A DNA stretch of 64,000 nucleotides from Streptomyces sp. 150FB (GTDB taxonomy: Bacteria; Actinomycetota; Actinomycetes; Streptomycetales; Streptomycetaceae). The notes beneath the pieces are model-generated. The model was given only the letters and a program-made list of their open reading frames with translations, did not search any database and was not told where the DNA came from. How positions within the stretch are numbered: the first letter of the stretch is position 1; every line of letters starts with the position of its first letter. Both the position numbers and the translations under genes were made by a program. This document shows positions 1 through 8,805 of this stretch, in pieces. The stretch is from NCBI RefSeq assembly GCF_000818195.1, contig NZ_JTHL01000001.1, forward strand, positions 7,877,580 through 7,941,579, written 5' to 3'.

Positions 1-1427
1 CCGTCGCCGGCCAGACCGGCGGACAGGGGAGCCTGTACGGCGCGCAGCAGCGCGTCCGCGTGCAGTTCGCCGTCCTTGTCGCCGTCACCAGGCCGCCGGG
101 CCTCGGGGTCCTGGCCGGCGAGGGAGTCGGCATCCTCGGCCGCCGCCGGCGGCGGCAACGGCACCAGCGCGACTGCCTCATCGCCCGTATGGGCAACGGC
201 GATTCGGTCGGAGGCATCCCCTGACCCACCGGACCCAACGGCCCCGGGTGCGTCGGCCGTACCCCCGCCCACCCGTGCCGGTCCCGCGAGAATCTCTTCC
301 AGCAGCGACTGGGCCAGCGCGCCCCCGCCGCCCTTCCCACTGGCCGCACTGAGCCCACCAGTCCCACTGGCCGCACTGGTCCCACCGACACCGACACCGA
401 CGCCATCGCCTCGGCTGCCCGCCGCGCCGCCGTCCCATTCCACCCGCGCCACCACCACCTGCCAGCGCGGCGCCGCCCCCACCCCCGGCAGCAGCACAGG
501 GGCCGCCACCCGCAGCCGCGCCGCGATCTCGGCCGGGGCCGCGCCCGCCTGGACCAGTTCCAGGACCTCCTGGGCGAGCCGGCGCCGTACCGCGCGTGCC
601 GCGTCCCGCCGGTCGCGTTCGACCGCGATGAGCTGGGTGACGCCCTGGAGCAGATCGATCCTGGCCGCCGGCCAGTCGCTCGCGTCCGCCTCGACGGCGA
701 GCAGCCACTCGGACAGCGCGGCCTCCCGTACGTCCCCCGCACCGCCGCCGTCCTGGTGCGCGAGGTCCCGCACGGGGAACAGCGAGTACGTACGTCTGTC
801 GACGGCCACCCGGTAGGGCCCCCTGCGCCCGGTGCGCGCGGCGGCCAGATGCTCCCCGGCCAGCGTCGCGGCCAGCGCGCCCGGCAGCGGCTGTCCCGCG
901 CCGGCGATCTGCCGTCCGGTCGGGGAGAGCACCCACGCCCGCAGATCGAGGTCAGCGCCCAGCAGATCGAGGACCACCTCGGGCCCGCCGCCCGCGGGCC
1001 CCGGGGTCATCAGCCTGCGGTGCCGGTCGACGACGGCGGCCAGGTCCCCGGCCCGCTCGCCCGACACCTGGCGGACCACGTACTCGGTGATGGTCGCGAA
1101 CGCCACATCCTCGTTCACAGCGAGGAGCGGCAGCCGATGGCGCAGGCACGCCTGCACCACGTCGTCGGGAATGTCCGGCCGCCCTGCCTCGCCCGCCGCC
1201 AGCCCCGCGACCCCGGCGGCCGCGAGGATGCGTACGAACGGCTCACTGTCGGCCGGTTCCCGCCGCCAGGCGAGCCCGGACAGGACCAGCTCGCCGCCCG
1301 AGAGATAGCGGCTCGGATCCCGCAGATCGGTGGTCATCACACCCCGGACCGTCCGGTCCAGTTCGTCCTCGCCGCCGAGCAGCCGCAGACCCAGCGCATC
1401 GGTCTCCAGCAGTGCGCGCAGCCGCAT
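1..1427 (-). CDS. PucR-family transcriptional regulator (C-terminus beyond window)
   Basis: The reading frame on the minus strand stays open to base 1, so only the N-terminal and middle parts are present. The start MRLRALLETDALGLRLLGG and the segment around GVMTTDLRDPSRYLSGGEL are typical of the PucR purine-catabolism regulatory domain; the expected C-terminal HTH_30 domain would lie outside the window. The region read from about 420 to 180 carries a Gly/Ser/Ala-rich insertion (GVGVGVGGTSAASG, then a second SAASG block) that looks like a repeat-driven linker. I chose the ATG at 1427; an in-frame ATG at 1451 is possible but has a poorly spaced ribosome site. The gene is divergent from the xanthine dehydrogenase operon, so control of that operon is the natural inference. 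Family known, target inferred. Confidence 0.85.
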   Translation of the reverse strand, partial: MRLRALLETDALGLRLLGGEDELDRTVRGVMTTDLRDPSRYLSGGELVLSGLAWRREPADSEPFVRILAAAGVAGLAAGEAGRPDIPDDVVQACLRHRLPLLAVNEDVAFATITEYVVRQVSGERAGDLAAVVDRHRRLMTPGPAGGGPEVVLDLLGADLDLRAWVLSPTGRQIAGAGQPLPGALAATLAGEHLAAARTGRRGPYRVAVDRRTYSLFPVRDLAHQDGGGAGDVREAALSEWLLAVEADASDWPAARIDLLQGVTQLIAVERDRRDAARAVRRRLAQEVLELVQAGAAPAEIAARLRVAAPVLLPGVGAAPRWQVVVARVEWDGGAAGSRGDGVGVGVGGTSAASGTGGLSAASGKGGGGALAQSLLEEILAGPARVGGGTADAPGAVGSGGSGDASDRIAVAHTGDEAVALVPLPPPAAAEDADSLAGQDPEARRPGDGDKDGELHADALLRAVQAPLSAGLAGD

Positions 1428-1458
1428 CTCGTCGCCACCGATCCTTTTCATCGTTTCC

Positions 1459-1477
1459 GGGATTCCCATGGAATCCC
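1459..1477. promoter_or_regulatory. 19-bp inverted repeat upstream of the PucR-type gene
   Basis: GGGATTCC and GGAATCCC form perfect 8-bp arms around a CAT spacer, 32 bp before the preferred start of the regulator. The position suits an autoregulatory operator. Binding is inference only. Confidence 0.5.
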
Positions 1478-1641
1478 TGGGGGCACGTCCTCCGCACCCG
1501 GGGCGCCGCACCGCCCGGCTCACCTGTCCGGAAGGGGCGCAGGGTTACCGAGCGCCACTTTTCGTTCGAATCTACAAGACTCGGAAGGCGCCCAGCCAAC
1601 ACCTTCATGGTTTCGGTGACTGCACCCAGCCGGAGCACAGC

Positions 1642-1670
1642 TTGTGTACTGGGACCACGCAGCGTTAACA
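1642..1670 (+). promoter_or_regulatory. Possible promoter of the xanthine dehydrogenase operon
   Basis: TTGTGT (1642-1647) and TTAACA (1665-1670) are separated by 17 bp and lie 110 bp before the first dehydrogenase gene. The -10 is only a moderate match, so this is a weak call. Confidence 0.3.
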
Positions 1671-1720
1671 ACTCATGAACAGCCAGTCGACCCCCGGCCC
1701 ACGGGCCGAACATACGTCGT

Positions 1721-1757
1721 ACCGACAACCTCGCACCGACAACTTCGCACCGACAAC
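1721..1757 (+). repeat. Three tandem copies of a 14-bp unit before xdh
   Basis: The unit ACCGACAAC(C/T)TCGC begins at 1721, 1735 and 1749, the last copy being partial. The array lies 24-60 bp upstream of the ATG at 1781, in the presumed leader. It could be an array of regulator sites or simple slippage; no function is shown. Confidence 0.7.
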
Positions 1758-1780
1758 GCATACGCGGAAGAGAGCCGCTC

Positions 1781-2671
1781 ATGGACTTCCTTCGCCCCGC
1801 AAGCTGGGAGGAGGCGCTCGCCGCCAAGGCCGAGCACCCCACGGCTGTACCGATCGCGGGTGGCACGGATGTCATGGTCGAGATCAACTTCGACCACCGG
1901 CGCCCCGCTCACCTGCTGGATCTGAACCGCATCGACGAGCTGCGTGACTGGGCCGTCGGCGAGGAGAGCGTCCAGTTGGGCGCCTCCGTCCCGTACGCCC
2001 ACATCATGGAGCACCTCCGCGCCGAACTGCCGGGTCTCGCGCTCGCCTCGCACACCGTCGCCTCGCCTCAGATCCGCAATCGCGGCGGCGTCGGCGGCAA
2101 CCTCGGCACCGCCTCCCCGGCGGGCGACGCCCATCCGGCGCTCCTCGCCGCCGGGGCCGAGGTCGAGGTCGAGTCCGTACGCGGCTCGCGCCGCATCCCG
2201 ATCGACGATTTCTACACCGGTGTGAAGCGCAACGCGCTCGCCGCCGACGAACTCATCAAGTGGGTGCACGTCAAGAAGGCGGAGGGGCCCCAGCAGTATT
2301 CGAAGGTCGGCACGCGCAACGCGATGGTCATCGCCGTGTGCGCCTTCGGGCTCGCACTCCACCCGGGCACCCGCACGGTACGGACCGGCATCGGGTCCGC
2401 CGCGCCCACACCCGTACGGGCGCTGGACGCCGAGTCGTTCCTGAACGCCGCGCTCGACGACGGCGGCTTCTGGGACAGCGGCAAGATCATCACGCCGTCG
2501 ATCGTCACTCAGTTCGCGCAGCTCGTCTCCGGGGCCTGCAACCCTATCGACGATGTGCGCGGAACCGCCAAGTACCGCCGTCACGCGGTCGGCATCATGG
2601 CCCGCCGCCAGCTCGGCTGGACCTGGGAGCAGTACCGCGAGAGCGGCCGCCCCCTCGAAGGAGCTGCATAG
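1781..2671 (+). CDS. Xanthine dehydrogenase, FAD-binding subunit
   Basis: 296 aa. The N-terminal MDFLRPASWEEALAAK and the FAD-binding segment PIAGGTDVMVEIN, followed near residue 105 by RNRGGVGGNLGTASPAGD, are characteristic of the FAD subunit (CoxM/XdhB type) of molybdenum hydroxylases. The protein carries the flavin that passes electrons from the Fe-S subunit to NAD+ during hypoxanthine/xanthine oxidation to urate. First gene of a three-gene operon with 2- and 3-nt gaps downstream. A ribosome site (GGAAGAGAG) sits about 10 nt before the ATG. Confidence 0.93.
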   Translation: MDFLRPASWEEALAAKAEHPTAVPIAGGTDVMVEINFDHRRPAHLLDLNRIDELRDWAVGEESVQLGASVPYAHIMEHLRAELPGLALASHTVASPQIRNRGGVGGNLGTASPAGDAHPALLAAGAEVEVESVRGSRRIPIDDFYTGVKRNALAADELIKWVHVKKAEGPQQYSKVGTRNAMVIAVCAFGLALHPGTRTVRTGIGSAAPTPVRALDAESFLNAALDDGGFWDSGKIITPSIVTQFAQLVSGACNPIDDVRGTAKYRRHAVGIMARRQLGWTWEQYRESGRPLEGAA

Positions 2672-2673
2672 CC

Positions 2674-3366
2674 ATGCGTGTGAACTTCACGGTGAACGGA
2701 CGCAGGCACGAGGCCGACGACGTCTGGGAGGGCGAGAGCCTGCTGTACGTACTGCGCGAGCGCATGGGCCTCCCCGGCTCGAAGAACGCGTGTGAGCAGG
2801 GCGAATGCGGGAGCTGTACGGTACGGCTCGACGGCGTCCCGGTCTGCTCGTGCCTCGTCGCCGCCGGCCAGGCCGAAGGCCGCGACATCGTCACGGTCGA
2901 GGGGCTCGCCGACTTCGCGAGGCGGCGCGACGACGCCGCCCGGAACACGGCACAGTCCACCGCCACTGCCCCCGCCCCCGGCGCGGGCATCAGCATCCAG
3001 CAGGCCCAGCAGTGGCAGGCGAAGGGCCCCGACTCCGGGACAGGCACCCCCCTGACAGGCGACCCCCGCACGACCGACCCCCGCACGACCGACCCCCGCA
3101 CGACCGACTCCCGCCCCGGCGAAGGCGCCGACCTCTCCCCGGTCCAGCAGGCCTTCATCGACGCGGGCGCCGTGCAGTGCGGTTTCTGCACCCCCGGACT
3201 GCTGGTCACCGCCGACGAGATGCTGGAGCACAACCCCTCCCCGACCGACGCGGACATCCGCGAGGCGCTGTCCGGCAACCTCTGCCGCTGCACCGGGTAC
3301 GAGAAGATCCTCGACGCGGTACGCCTGGCGGCAGCCCGTCAGGACCGTACGGAAGAGGCGGTCTGA
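2674..3366 (+). CDS. Xanthine dehydrogenase, 2x[2Fe-2S] subunit with repeat-expanded linker
   Basis: 230 aa. Cys40, Cys45, Cys48 and Cys60 form the plant-ferredoxin cluster (CEQGECGSC...C). Cys169/Cys172 (QCGFCTPG) and Cys204/Cys206 (NLCRCTGY) form the second cluster in the helical domain. Family members are usually about 155-175 aa. The excess is a linker at roughly residues 85-155, rich in Ala/Gln/Pro, with three DPRTT pentapeptides encoded by a perfect 15-bp tandem repeat. The ATG lies 2 nt after the FAD subunit stop. The protein relays electrons from the Mo site to FAD. The upstream open frame is not part of the protein. Confidence 0.93.
   Translation: MRVNFTVNGRRHEADDVWEGESLLYVLRERMGLPGSKNACEQGECGSCTVRLDGVPVCSCLVAAGQAEGRDIVTVEGLADFARRRDDAARNTAQSTATAPAPGAGISIQQAQQWQAKGPDSGTGTPLTGDPRTTDPRTTDPRTTDSRPGEGADLSPVQQAFIDAGAVQCGFCTPGLLVTADEMLEHNPSPTDADIREALSGNLCRCTGYEKILDAVRLAAARQDRTEEAV
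3061..3105 (+). repeat. 15-bp x 3 in-frame tandem repeat in the Fe-S subunit gene
   Basis: GACCCCCGCACGACC repeats exactly three times (3061, 3076, 3091) and encodes D-P-R-T-T three times in the linker between the two Fe-S domains. Confidence 0.95.
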
Positions 3367-3369
3367 CCC

Positions 3370-5796
3370 ATGGCCACCACAGGCACCCCCGGCAATCTCA
3401 CCCAGGGCACCAGGACCAGAGGCGGCGTCGGCGAGTCGACTCTGCGCCCCGACGGCATACTCAAGGTCACCGGCGAATTCGCGTACTCCTCCGACATGTG
3501 GCACGAGGACATGCTGTGGGGCCACACGCTGCGCTCCACGGTGGCGCACGCCGAGATCAGGTCCATCGACACCGCCGAGGCACTCGCCACGCCCGGTGTG
3601 TACGCCGTACTCACCTACGACGACCTGCCGACCGAGGTGAAGCACTACGGCCTGGAGATCCAGGACACCCCCGTCCTCGCCCACGGCAAGGTCCGCCACC
3701 ACGGCGAGCCGGTGGCGCTCGTCGCCGCCGACCACCCGGAGACCGCGCGCCGGGCCGCCGCCAAGATCCGTATCGACTACGCCGATCTGCCCGTCGTCAC
3801 GGGCGAGGCGTCGGCGACGGCGCCCGGAGCGCCGCTCGTCCACGAGGGCCGGGACGACCTCCCCCAAGAACCTCCGACAAGCTCCGGTTCAGGGGGGACC
3901 CCCTCCAGCGGCCATGTCCCGCACCCCAACATCGTGCACCGCCAGCCCATCGTGCGCGGCGACGCCGACGAGGCGGCGAAGCGGGCCGATGTGATCGTGA
4001 CGGGTGATTACGTCTTCGGCATGCAGGACCAGGCCTTCCTGGGGCCGGAGTCGGGCCTCGCCGTCCCCGGCGAGGACGGCGGTGTCGACCTCTACATCGC
4101 CACACAGTGGCTGCACTCCGACCTCCGTCAGATCGCCCCCGTTCTCGGACTGCCCGAGAAGAAGGTCCGGATGACACTCTCCGGCGTCGGCGGCGCCTTC
4201 GGCGGCAGGGAGGATCTGTCGATGCAGATCCACGCCTGTCTGCTGGCGCTGCGCACCGGCAAACCGGTCAAGATGGTCTACAACCGCTTCGAGTCCTTCT
4301 TCGGCCATGTCCACCGCCACCCGGCCACACTCCACTACGAGCACGGCGCGACGCGCGACGGCAAGCTCACGCACATGAAGTGCCGCATCGTGCTGGACGG
4401 CGGTGCCTACGCCTCGGCCTCCCCGGCCGTCGTCGGAAACGCCTCGTCGCTGTCCGTCGGCCCGTACGTGATCGAGGACGTCGACATCGAGGCCATCGCG
4501 CTCTACACCAACAACCCGCCGTGCGGGGCGATGCGCGGCTTCGGCGCCGTCCAGGCGTGCTTCGCCTACGAAGCCCAGATGGACAAGCTCGCGGCCCGAC
4601 TGGGCCTGGACCCGGTGGAGTTCAGGCAGCTCAACGCCATGGAGCAGGGATCGCTGCTGCCGACGGGACAGCGGGTCGACTCCCCGGCGCCCGTCGCCGA
4701 ACTGCTGCGCCGCGTCAAGGCCAGGCCGCTGCCGCCGGAACAGCAGTGGCTCACCGCCGGCGAGGCCGCCGACGTACGGTCACTGCCCGGCGGGCTGTCC
4801 AACACCACGCACGGCGAGGGTGTCGTACGGGGCGTGGGCTACGCGGTCGGCCTGAAGAACGTCGGCTTCTCCGAGGGCTTCGACGACTACTCGACGGCCC
4901 GGGTACGGATGGAGGTGATGGGCGGCGAGGCGGTCGCGACCGTACACACCGCGATGGCCGAGGTGGGCCAGGGCGGTGTCACCGTCCACGCGCAGATCGC
5001 CCGTACGGAACTGGGCGTCGCGCAGGTCACCATCCAGCCGGCGGACACCCGTGTCGGCTCGGCGGGCTCCACGTCCGCCTCCCGGCAGACGTATGTCACC
5101 GGCGGCGCGGTGAAGAACACCTGCGAGCACGTCAGGGAGCAGGTGTTGGAGATGGGCCGCCGCAAGTTCGGTACGTACCACCCCGCTTGGGCCACCGCCG
5201 AGCTGCTGCTCGAAGGCGGCAAGGTCGTCACCGACGGCGGCGAGGTCCTCGCTTCGCTCGCCGACGTGCTGGAAGGCGAGTCGGTGGACCTGGAGTTGGA
5301 GTGGCGGCACCGTCCGACCGAGGCCTTCGACCTGCGTACGGGACAGGGCAACGGCCATGTCCAGTACTCGTTCGCCGCGCACCGCGCCGTGGTCGAGGTC
5401 GACACGGAACTGGGCCTCGTCAAGGTCATCGAGCTGGCCGTCGCCCAGGACGTCGGCAAGGCGCTCAACCCGCTGTCCGTCATCGGCCAGATCCAGGGAG
5501 GCACCACCCAGGGCCTGGGCATGGCCGTGATGGAGGAGATCATCGTCGACGCCAAGACGGCGCGGGTGCGCAACCCGTCCTTCACCGACTATCTGATCCC
5601 CACCATCCTCGACACCCCGACGATCCCCGTCGACCTGCTCGAACTCGCCGACGACAACGCGCCGTACGGTCTGCGCGGCGTCGGTGAGGCCCCGACCCTG
5701 TCGTCCACCCCGGCGGTGCTCGCCGCCATCAGGAACGCGACGGGTCTGGAGCTGAACAGGACACCCGTACGGCCCGAACACCTCACCGGCACCTGA
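3370..5796 (+). CDS. Xanthine dehydrogenase, molybdopterin-binding catalytic subunit
   Basis: 808 aa. Moco-binding motifs are visible: GGAFGGREDL near residue 275, the PCGAMRGFGAVQ loop near 380 and the GQGGVTVHAQ loop. GVGEAPTLSSTPAV near the C-terminus holds the catalytic glutamate of the xanthine oxidase family. Oxidises hypoxanthine and xanthine. Around residues 164-180 a non-conserved stretch (LPQEPPTSSGSGGTPSSG) is encoded by a GC-rich hairpin that looks like an inserted palindromic element. Third gene of the operon, 3 nt after the Fe-S subunit. Confidence 0.94.
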   Translation: MATTGTPGNLTQGTRTRGGVGESTLRPDGILKVTGEFAYSSDMWHEDMLWGHTLRSTVAHAEIRSIDTAEALATPGVYAVLTYDDLPTEVKHYGLEIQDTPVLAHGKVRHHGEPVALVAADHPETARRAAAKIRIDYADLPVVTGEASATAPGAPLVHEGRDDLPQEPPTSSGSGGTPSSGHVPHPNIVHRQPIVRGDADEAAKRADVIVTGDYVFGMQDQAFLGPESGLAVPGEDGGVDLYIATQWLHSDLRQIAPVLGLPEKKVRMTLSGVGGAFGGREDLSMQIHACLLALRTGKPVKMVYNRFESFFGHVHRHPATLHYEHGATRDGKLTHMKCRIVLDGGAYASASPAVVGNASSLSVGPYVIEDVDIEAIALYTNNPPCGAMRGFGAVQACFAYEAQMDKLAARLGLDPVEFRQLNAMEQGSLLPTGQRVDSPAPVAELLRRVKARPLPPEQQWLTAGEAADVRSLPGGLSNTTHGEGVVRGVGYAVGLKNVGFSEGFDDYSTARVRMEVMGGEAVATVHTAMAEVGQGGVTVHAQIARTELGVAQVTIQPADTRVGSAGSTSASRQTYVTGGAVKNTCEHVREQVLEMGRRKFGTYHPAWATAELLLEGGKVVTDGGEVLASLADVLEGESVDLELEWRHRPTEAFDLRTGQGNGHVQYSFAAHRAVVEVDTELGLVKVIELAVAQDVGKALNPLSVIGQIQGGTTQGLGMAVMEEIIVDAKTARVRNPSFTDYLIPTILDTPTIPVDLLELADDNAPYGLRGVGEAPTLSSTPAVLAAIRNATGLELNRTPVRPEHLTGT
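3861..3897. repeat. Hairpin element inserted in frame in the Mo-subunit gene
   Basis: CCCCCAAGAACC (3861-3872) pairs at 10 of 12 positions with GGTTCAGGGGGG (3886-3897) across a 13-nt loop, followed by ACCCCCTCC. Palindromes of this C-run/G-run kind are common between Streptomyces genes (from memory); here it lies in frame within a conserved enzyme gene. Confidence 0.6.
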
Positions 5797-5880
5797 CAGT
5801 TCGGGCCGCTCCGGCCCCACTCGCCACCACAGGAGGAGCGCATCACAGGACTGCCACGACGACAACTACAGCACCAGTAA

Positions 5881-5925
5881 GACCTGTAACACCTGCAAGA
5901 CCTGCAAGACCTGCAACACCCGCAA
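5881..5925 (+). repeat. 9-bp tandem repeat between xdh and permease
   Basis: Five copies of a unit close to GACCTGCAA run from 5881 to 5925 in the 241-bp gap. Frames through it give only short repetitive peptides and no convincing gene. Confidence 0.75.
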
Positions 5926-5980
5926 GACCAGTTCGCCTCGGGCCGTCCCCCGGGTCGTGCAGCCCACGCACCATCCCAAA

Positions 5981-6009
5981 ACCCGCGCAGTCACGCTCGT
6001 GGCGCGGGT
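5981..6009 (+). terminator. Hairpin between xdh operon and permease
   Basis: ACCCGCGC (5981-5988) pairs perfectly with GCGCGGGT (6002-6009). It lies 29 nt before the permease ATG, so it could terminate the xdh transcript or act as a leader hairpin. No T-run follows. Confidence 0.4.
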
Positions 6010-6037
6010 GCCCCTTTGAACCTTGGGAGTAGGCATC

Positions 6038-7498
6038 ATGACCCAGTCGTCAGTGGAGCCCAGGACAACCGCCGAGGACGCCGGCACAGGCTCGCGTCCT
6101 CCGGCCGGGAGGTCCTGGCTCGACCGGTACTTTCACATATCGCACCGAGGATCCACCATCCCGCGCGAACTGCGCGGCGGCGTCACGACCTTCATGGCCA
6201 TGGCGTACATCCTGCTGCTCAACCCGCTGATCCTGTCCGGCAAGGACATCGGCGGCGATGTGCTCAGCCAGAAGGCGCTGATCACGGCGACCGCGTTCGC
6301 CGCCGCCCTCACCACCCTGCTGATGGGCTTCGTCGGCAAGGTCCCGCTGGCGCTCGCCGCCGGGCTCTCCGTGTCCGGTGTGGTCGCCGGCCAGGTCGTC
6401 CCCGTGATGAGCTGGCCGCAGGCCATGGGCATGTGTGTGATGTACGGAGCCGTGATCTGCCTGCTGGTCGTCACCGGCCTCCGTGAGATGATCATGAACG
6501 CGATCCCGCTCGCGCTGAAGCACGCGATCACCATGGGCATCGGCATGTTCGTGGCCCTGATCGGGCTGGTGAAGGCCGGTTTCGTGCACGCCTCCACGGG
6601 CGGCGGACCCGTCACACTCGGCCCCGCGGGTGAACTCGCCGGCTGGCCCGTCCTGATCTTCTGCGTCACCCTGCTGCTCATCTTCATGCTCCAGGCCCGC
6701 AAGGTGCCCGGTGCGATCCTGATCGGCATCGTCATCGGCACGGTCATCGCCGTGGTGCTCAACGCGGTGGGCCACATCAGCCCCAAGGCGTGGGGGAGCG
6801 GCCCGCCGGAGCTGAGCGGCGGCGCCGTCTCCATGCCGGACTTCTCGCTCTTCGGGAAGGTCGAGTTCGGCGGCTGGGGCCAGGTCGGCGCGATGACGGT
6901 CGGCATGATCGTCTTCACGCTCGTACTCGCCGGGTTCTTCGACGCGATGGCCACCATCATCGGTGTCGGTACGGAGGCCCAACTCGCCGACTCCAAGGGC
7001 CGGATGCCCGGACTCTCCAAGGCGCTGTTCATCGACGGCGCGGGCGGTGTGATCGGCGGTGTCGCCGGCGGCTCCGGCCAGAGTGTTTTCGTCGAGTCGG
7101 CGACAGGCGTCGGCGAGGGCGCGCGTACGGGCTTCGCCTCCGTCATCACCGGCCTGCTCTTCGCCGCCTGCCTCTTCTTCACCCCCATCACCCAGATCGT
7201 GCCGGGTGAGGTCGCGGCCGCGGCTCTCGTGGTCATCGGCGCGATGATGATGCAGAACGCCAGGCATGTGGACTGGAGCGACCGCGCGGTCGCGGTCCCG
7301 GTCTTCCTGACGGTGGTGCTGATGCCGTTCACCTACGCCATCACGCCCGGTGTGGCCGCCGGTGTCATCTCGTACGTCGCCATCAGGACCGCCCAGGGCA
7401 AGGTGCGGGAGGTCGGCCCCTTCATGTGGGGGCTGACGGTGATCTTCCTCGTCTACTACGCCCTCCATCCGATAGAGGCCTGGCTGGGCGTCTCCTGA
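6038..7498 (+). CDS. AzgA-like purine (adenine/guanine/hypoxanthine) permease
   Basis: 486 aa polytopic membrane protein. RELRGGVTTFMAMAYILLLNP near residue 45 and ADSKGRMPGLSKALFIDG, then GSGQSVFVESATGVGEGART, near 315-355 are hallmarks of the AzgA/PbuG branch of purine:H+ symporters. Many hydrophobic helices follow. The start at 6038 has GGGAG 8 nt upstream; an upstream in-frame TTG is not needed. Its place between xdh and xdhC makes uptake of hypoxanthine or guanine for the dehydrogenase likely. Exact substrate not determined. Confidence 0.9.
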   Translation: MTQSSVEPRTTAEDAGTGSRPPAGRSWLDRYFHISHRGSTIPRELRGGVTTFMAMAYILLLNPLILSGKDIGGDVLSQKALITATAFAAALTTLLMGFVGKVPLALAAGLSVSGVVAGQVVPVMSWPQAMGMCVMYGAVICLLVVTGLREMIMNAIPLALKHAITMGIGMFVALIGLVKAGFVHASTGGGPVTLGPAGELAGWPVLIFCVTLLLIFMLQARKVPGAILIGIVIGTVIAVVLNAVGHISPKAWGSGPPELSGGAVSMPDFSLFGKVEFGGWGQVGAMTVGMIVFTLVLAGFFDAMATIIGVGTEAQLADSKGRMPGLSKALFIDGAGGVIGGVAGGSGQSVFVESATGVGEGARTGFASVITGLLFAACLFFTPITQIVPGEVAAAALVVIGAMMMQNARHVDWSDRAVAVPVFLTVVLMPFTYAITPGVAAGVISYVAIRTAQGKVREVGPFMWGLTVIFLVYYALHPIEAWLGVS

Positions 7499-7566
7499 CC
7501 CGACAGCCCCCCCGCACACCCCGTGCCCCCTCCATACAGCCCCCGTGACCCATTGAGGAGACCGAG

Positions 7567-8721
7567 ATGCTGGATATCGCCGAAGAACTGAACCGGTGGG
7601 TCGAGCAGGGACGTGACATCGCGGTCGCCACCGTCGTGGCGGTCGGCGGCAGTGCGCCCCGCCTGCCCGGAGCAGCCCTCGCCGTCGACGGCGAGGGAGC
7701 GGTGATCGGCTCGGTCTCGGGCGGCTGTGTGGAGGGGGCCGTGTACGAACTGTGCCAACAGGCGCTGGAAGACGGGCAGGTGGCGCTGGAGCGCTTCGGA
7801 TACAGCGACGAGGACGCCTTTGCCACCGGACTGACCTGCGGCGGTGTCATCGACATCCTGATCACCCCGATCCGTGCCGACTCGCCCGTCCGGCAGGTGT
7901 ACGCGGCGGCGCTCGCCGCCGCGGCGCGGGGGGAGGCGGTCGCCGTCGCGCGGATCACAGAGGGACCGTGGGAGCTGCGCGGCCGTATCCTGACGGCCAG
8001 TCAGGACGACACGTACGAGGGCGGCTTCGGCGGGCACCCGGAGCTGGACCGTACGGCGGCGGGCGAGGCCCGCGCCCTGCTGGACGCCGGCCGTACCGGC
8101 ACGGTGGTCATCGGGGAGGGCGGTTCGCGCTGTGGACAGCCGCTGACGCTGTTCGTGGAGTCGAGCGTCCCACCGCCGCGCATGGTGGTCTTCGGCGCCG
8201 TCGACTTCGCCGCCGCGCTGGTCAGCACCGGCAAATTCCTCGGCTACCACGTCACGGTGTGCGACGCGCGCTCCGTCTTCGCGACCCCGGAGCGCTTCCC
8301 CGACGCCGACGAGATCGTGGTCGACTGGCCGCACCGCTACCTGGAGTCGACCCGCACGGACGGCAGGACCGTGCTGTGCGTACTCACCCACGACGCCAAA
8401 TTCGACGTGCCGCTACTGGAGTTGGCCCTCAGGCTGCCGGTCGCGTTCGTCGGGGCGATGGGCTCGCGCCGTACCCACGAGGACCGCAACGCGCGGCTGC
8501 GCGACATCGGCGTCACCGAACTCGAACTGGCCCGCCTGCACTCCCCGATCGGCCTCGACCTCGGCGCCCGGACGCCGGAGGAGACCGCGCTGTCGATCGC
8601 GGCGGAGATCGTCGCGACCCGCAGGGGCGGCACCGGAGTCCCGCTCAAGGGCGCGCACACCCCCATCCACCACGACACCTCGCGGGCGCCACGGCTGGAC
8701 CGGATCGACTCCGTGGCCTGA
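7567..8721 (+). CDS. xdhC: XdhC-family molybdenum cofactor maturation factor
   Basis: 384 aa. The N-terminal XdhC/CoxI domain shows ATVVAVGGSAPRLPGAALAV and GSVSGGCVEGAVYE. A C-terminal Rossmann-like XdhC domain starts near residue 200 (MVVFGAVDFAAALV, VTVCDARSVFATPERFP) and has AFVGAMGSRRTHEDR further on. XdhC proteins bind Moco, promote its sulfuration and deliver it to xanthine dehydrogenase, which fits its place in the locus. ATG preceded by GAGGAGAC. 68 nt after the permease, so probably co-transcribed. Confidence 0.92.
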   Translation: MLDIAEELNRWVEQGRDIAVATVVAVGGSAPRLPGAALAVDGEGAVIGSVSGGCVEGAVYELCQQALEDGQVALERFGYSDEDAFATGLTCGGVIDILITPIRADSPVRQVYAAALAAAARGEAVAVARITEGPWELRGRILTASQDDTYEGGFGGHPELDRTAAGEARALLDAGRTGTVVIGEGGSRCGQPLTLFVESSVPPPRMVVFGAVDFAAALVSTGKFLGYHVTVCDARSVFATPERFPDADEIVVDWPHRYLESTRTDGRTVLCVLTHDAKFDVPLLELALRLPVAFVGAMGSRRTHEDRNARLRDIGVTELELARLHSPIGLDLGARTPEETALSIAAEIVATRRGGTGVPLKGAHTPIHHDTSRAPRLDRIDSVA

Positions 8722-8805
8722 AGGCGCGCCCCCGCGCTTCCCGGCTGGCCGTGTCCCGCGAAAACCCCATGCCGTGGCCAAGAGCCCCGGCATACCGTGG
8801 CACGC

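Noticed and set aside
178..1308. Several long open frames on both strands over the PucR-type gene
   Set aside because: Composition is Arg/Ala/Gly-rich as expected of high-GC shadow frames; only the minus-strand frame shows a protein family.
5797..6037. Purine riboswitch or a small gene before the permease
   Set aside because: No purine-riboswitch core pattern; the repeats give only short repetitive peptides and the AGGAGG at 5831 is not followed by a start codon with a useful frame.
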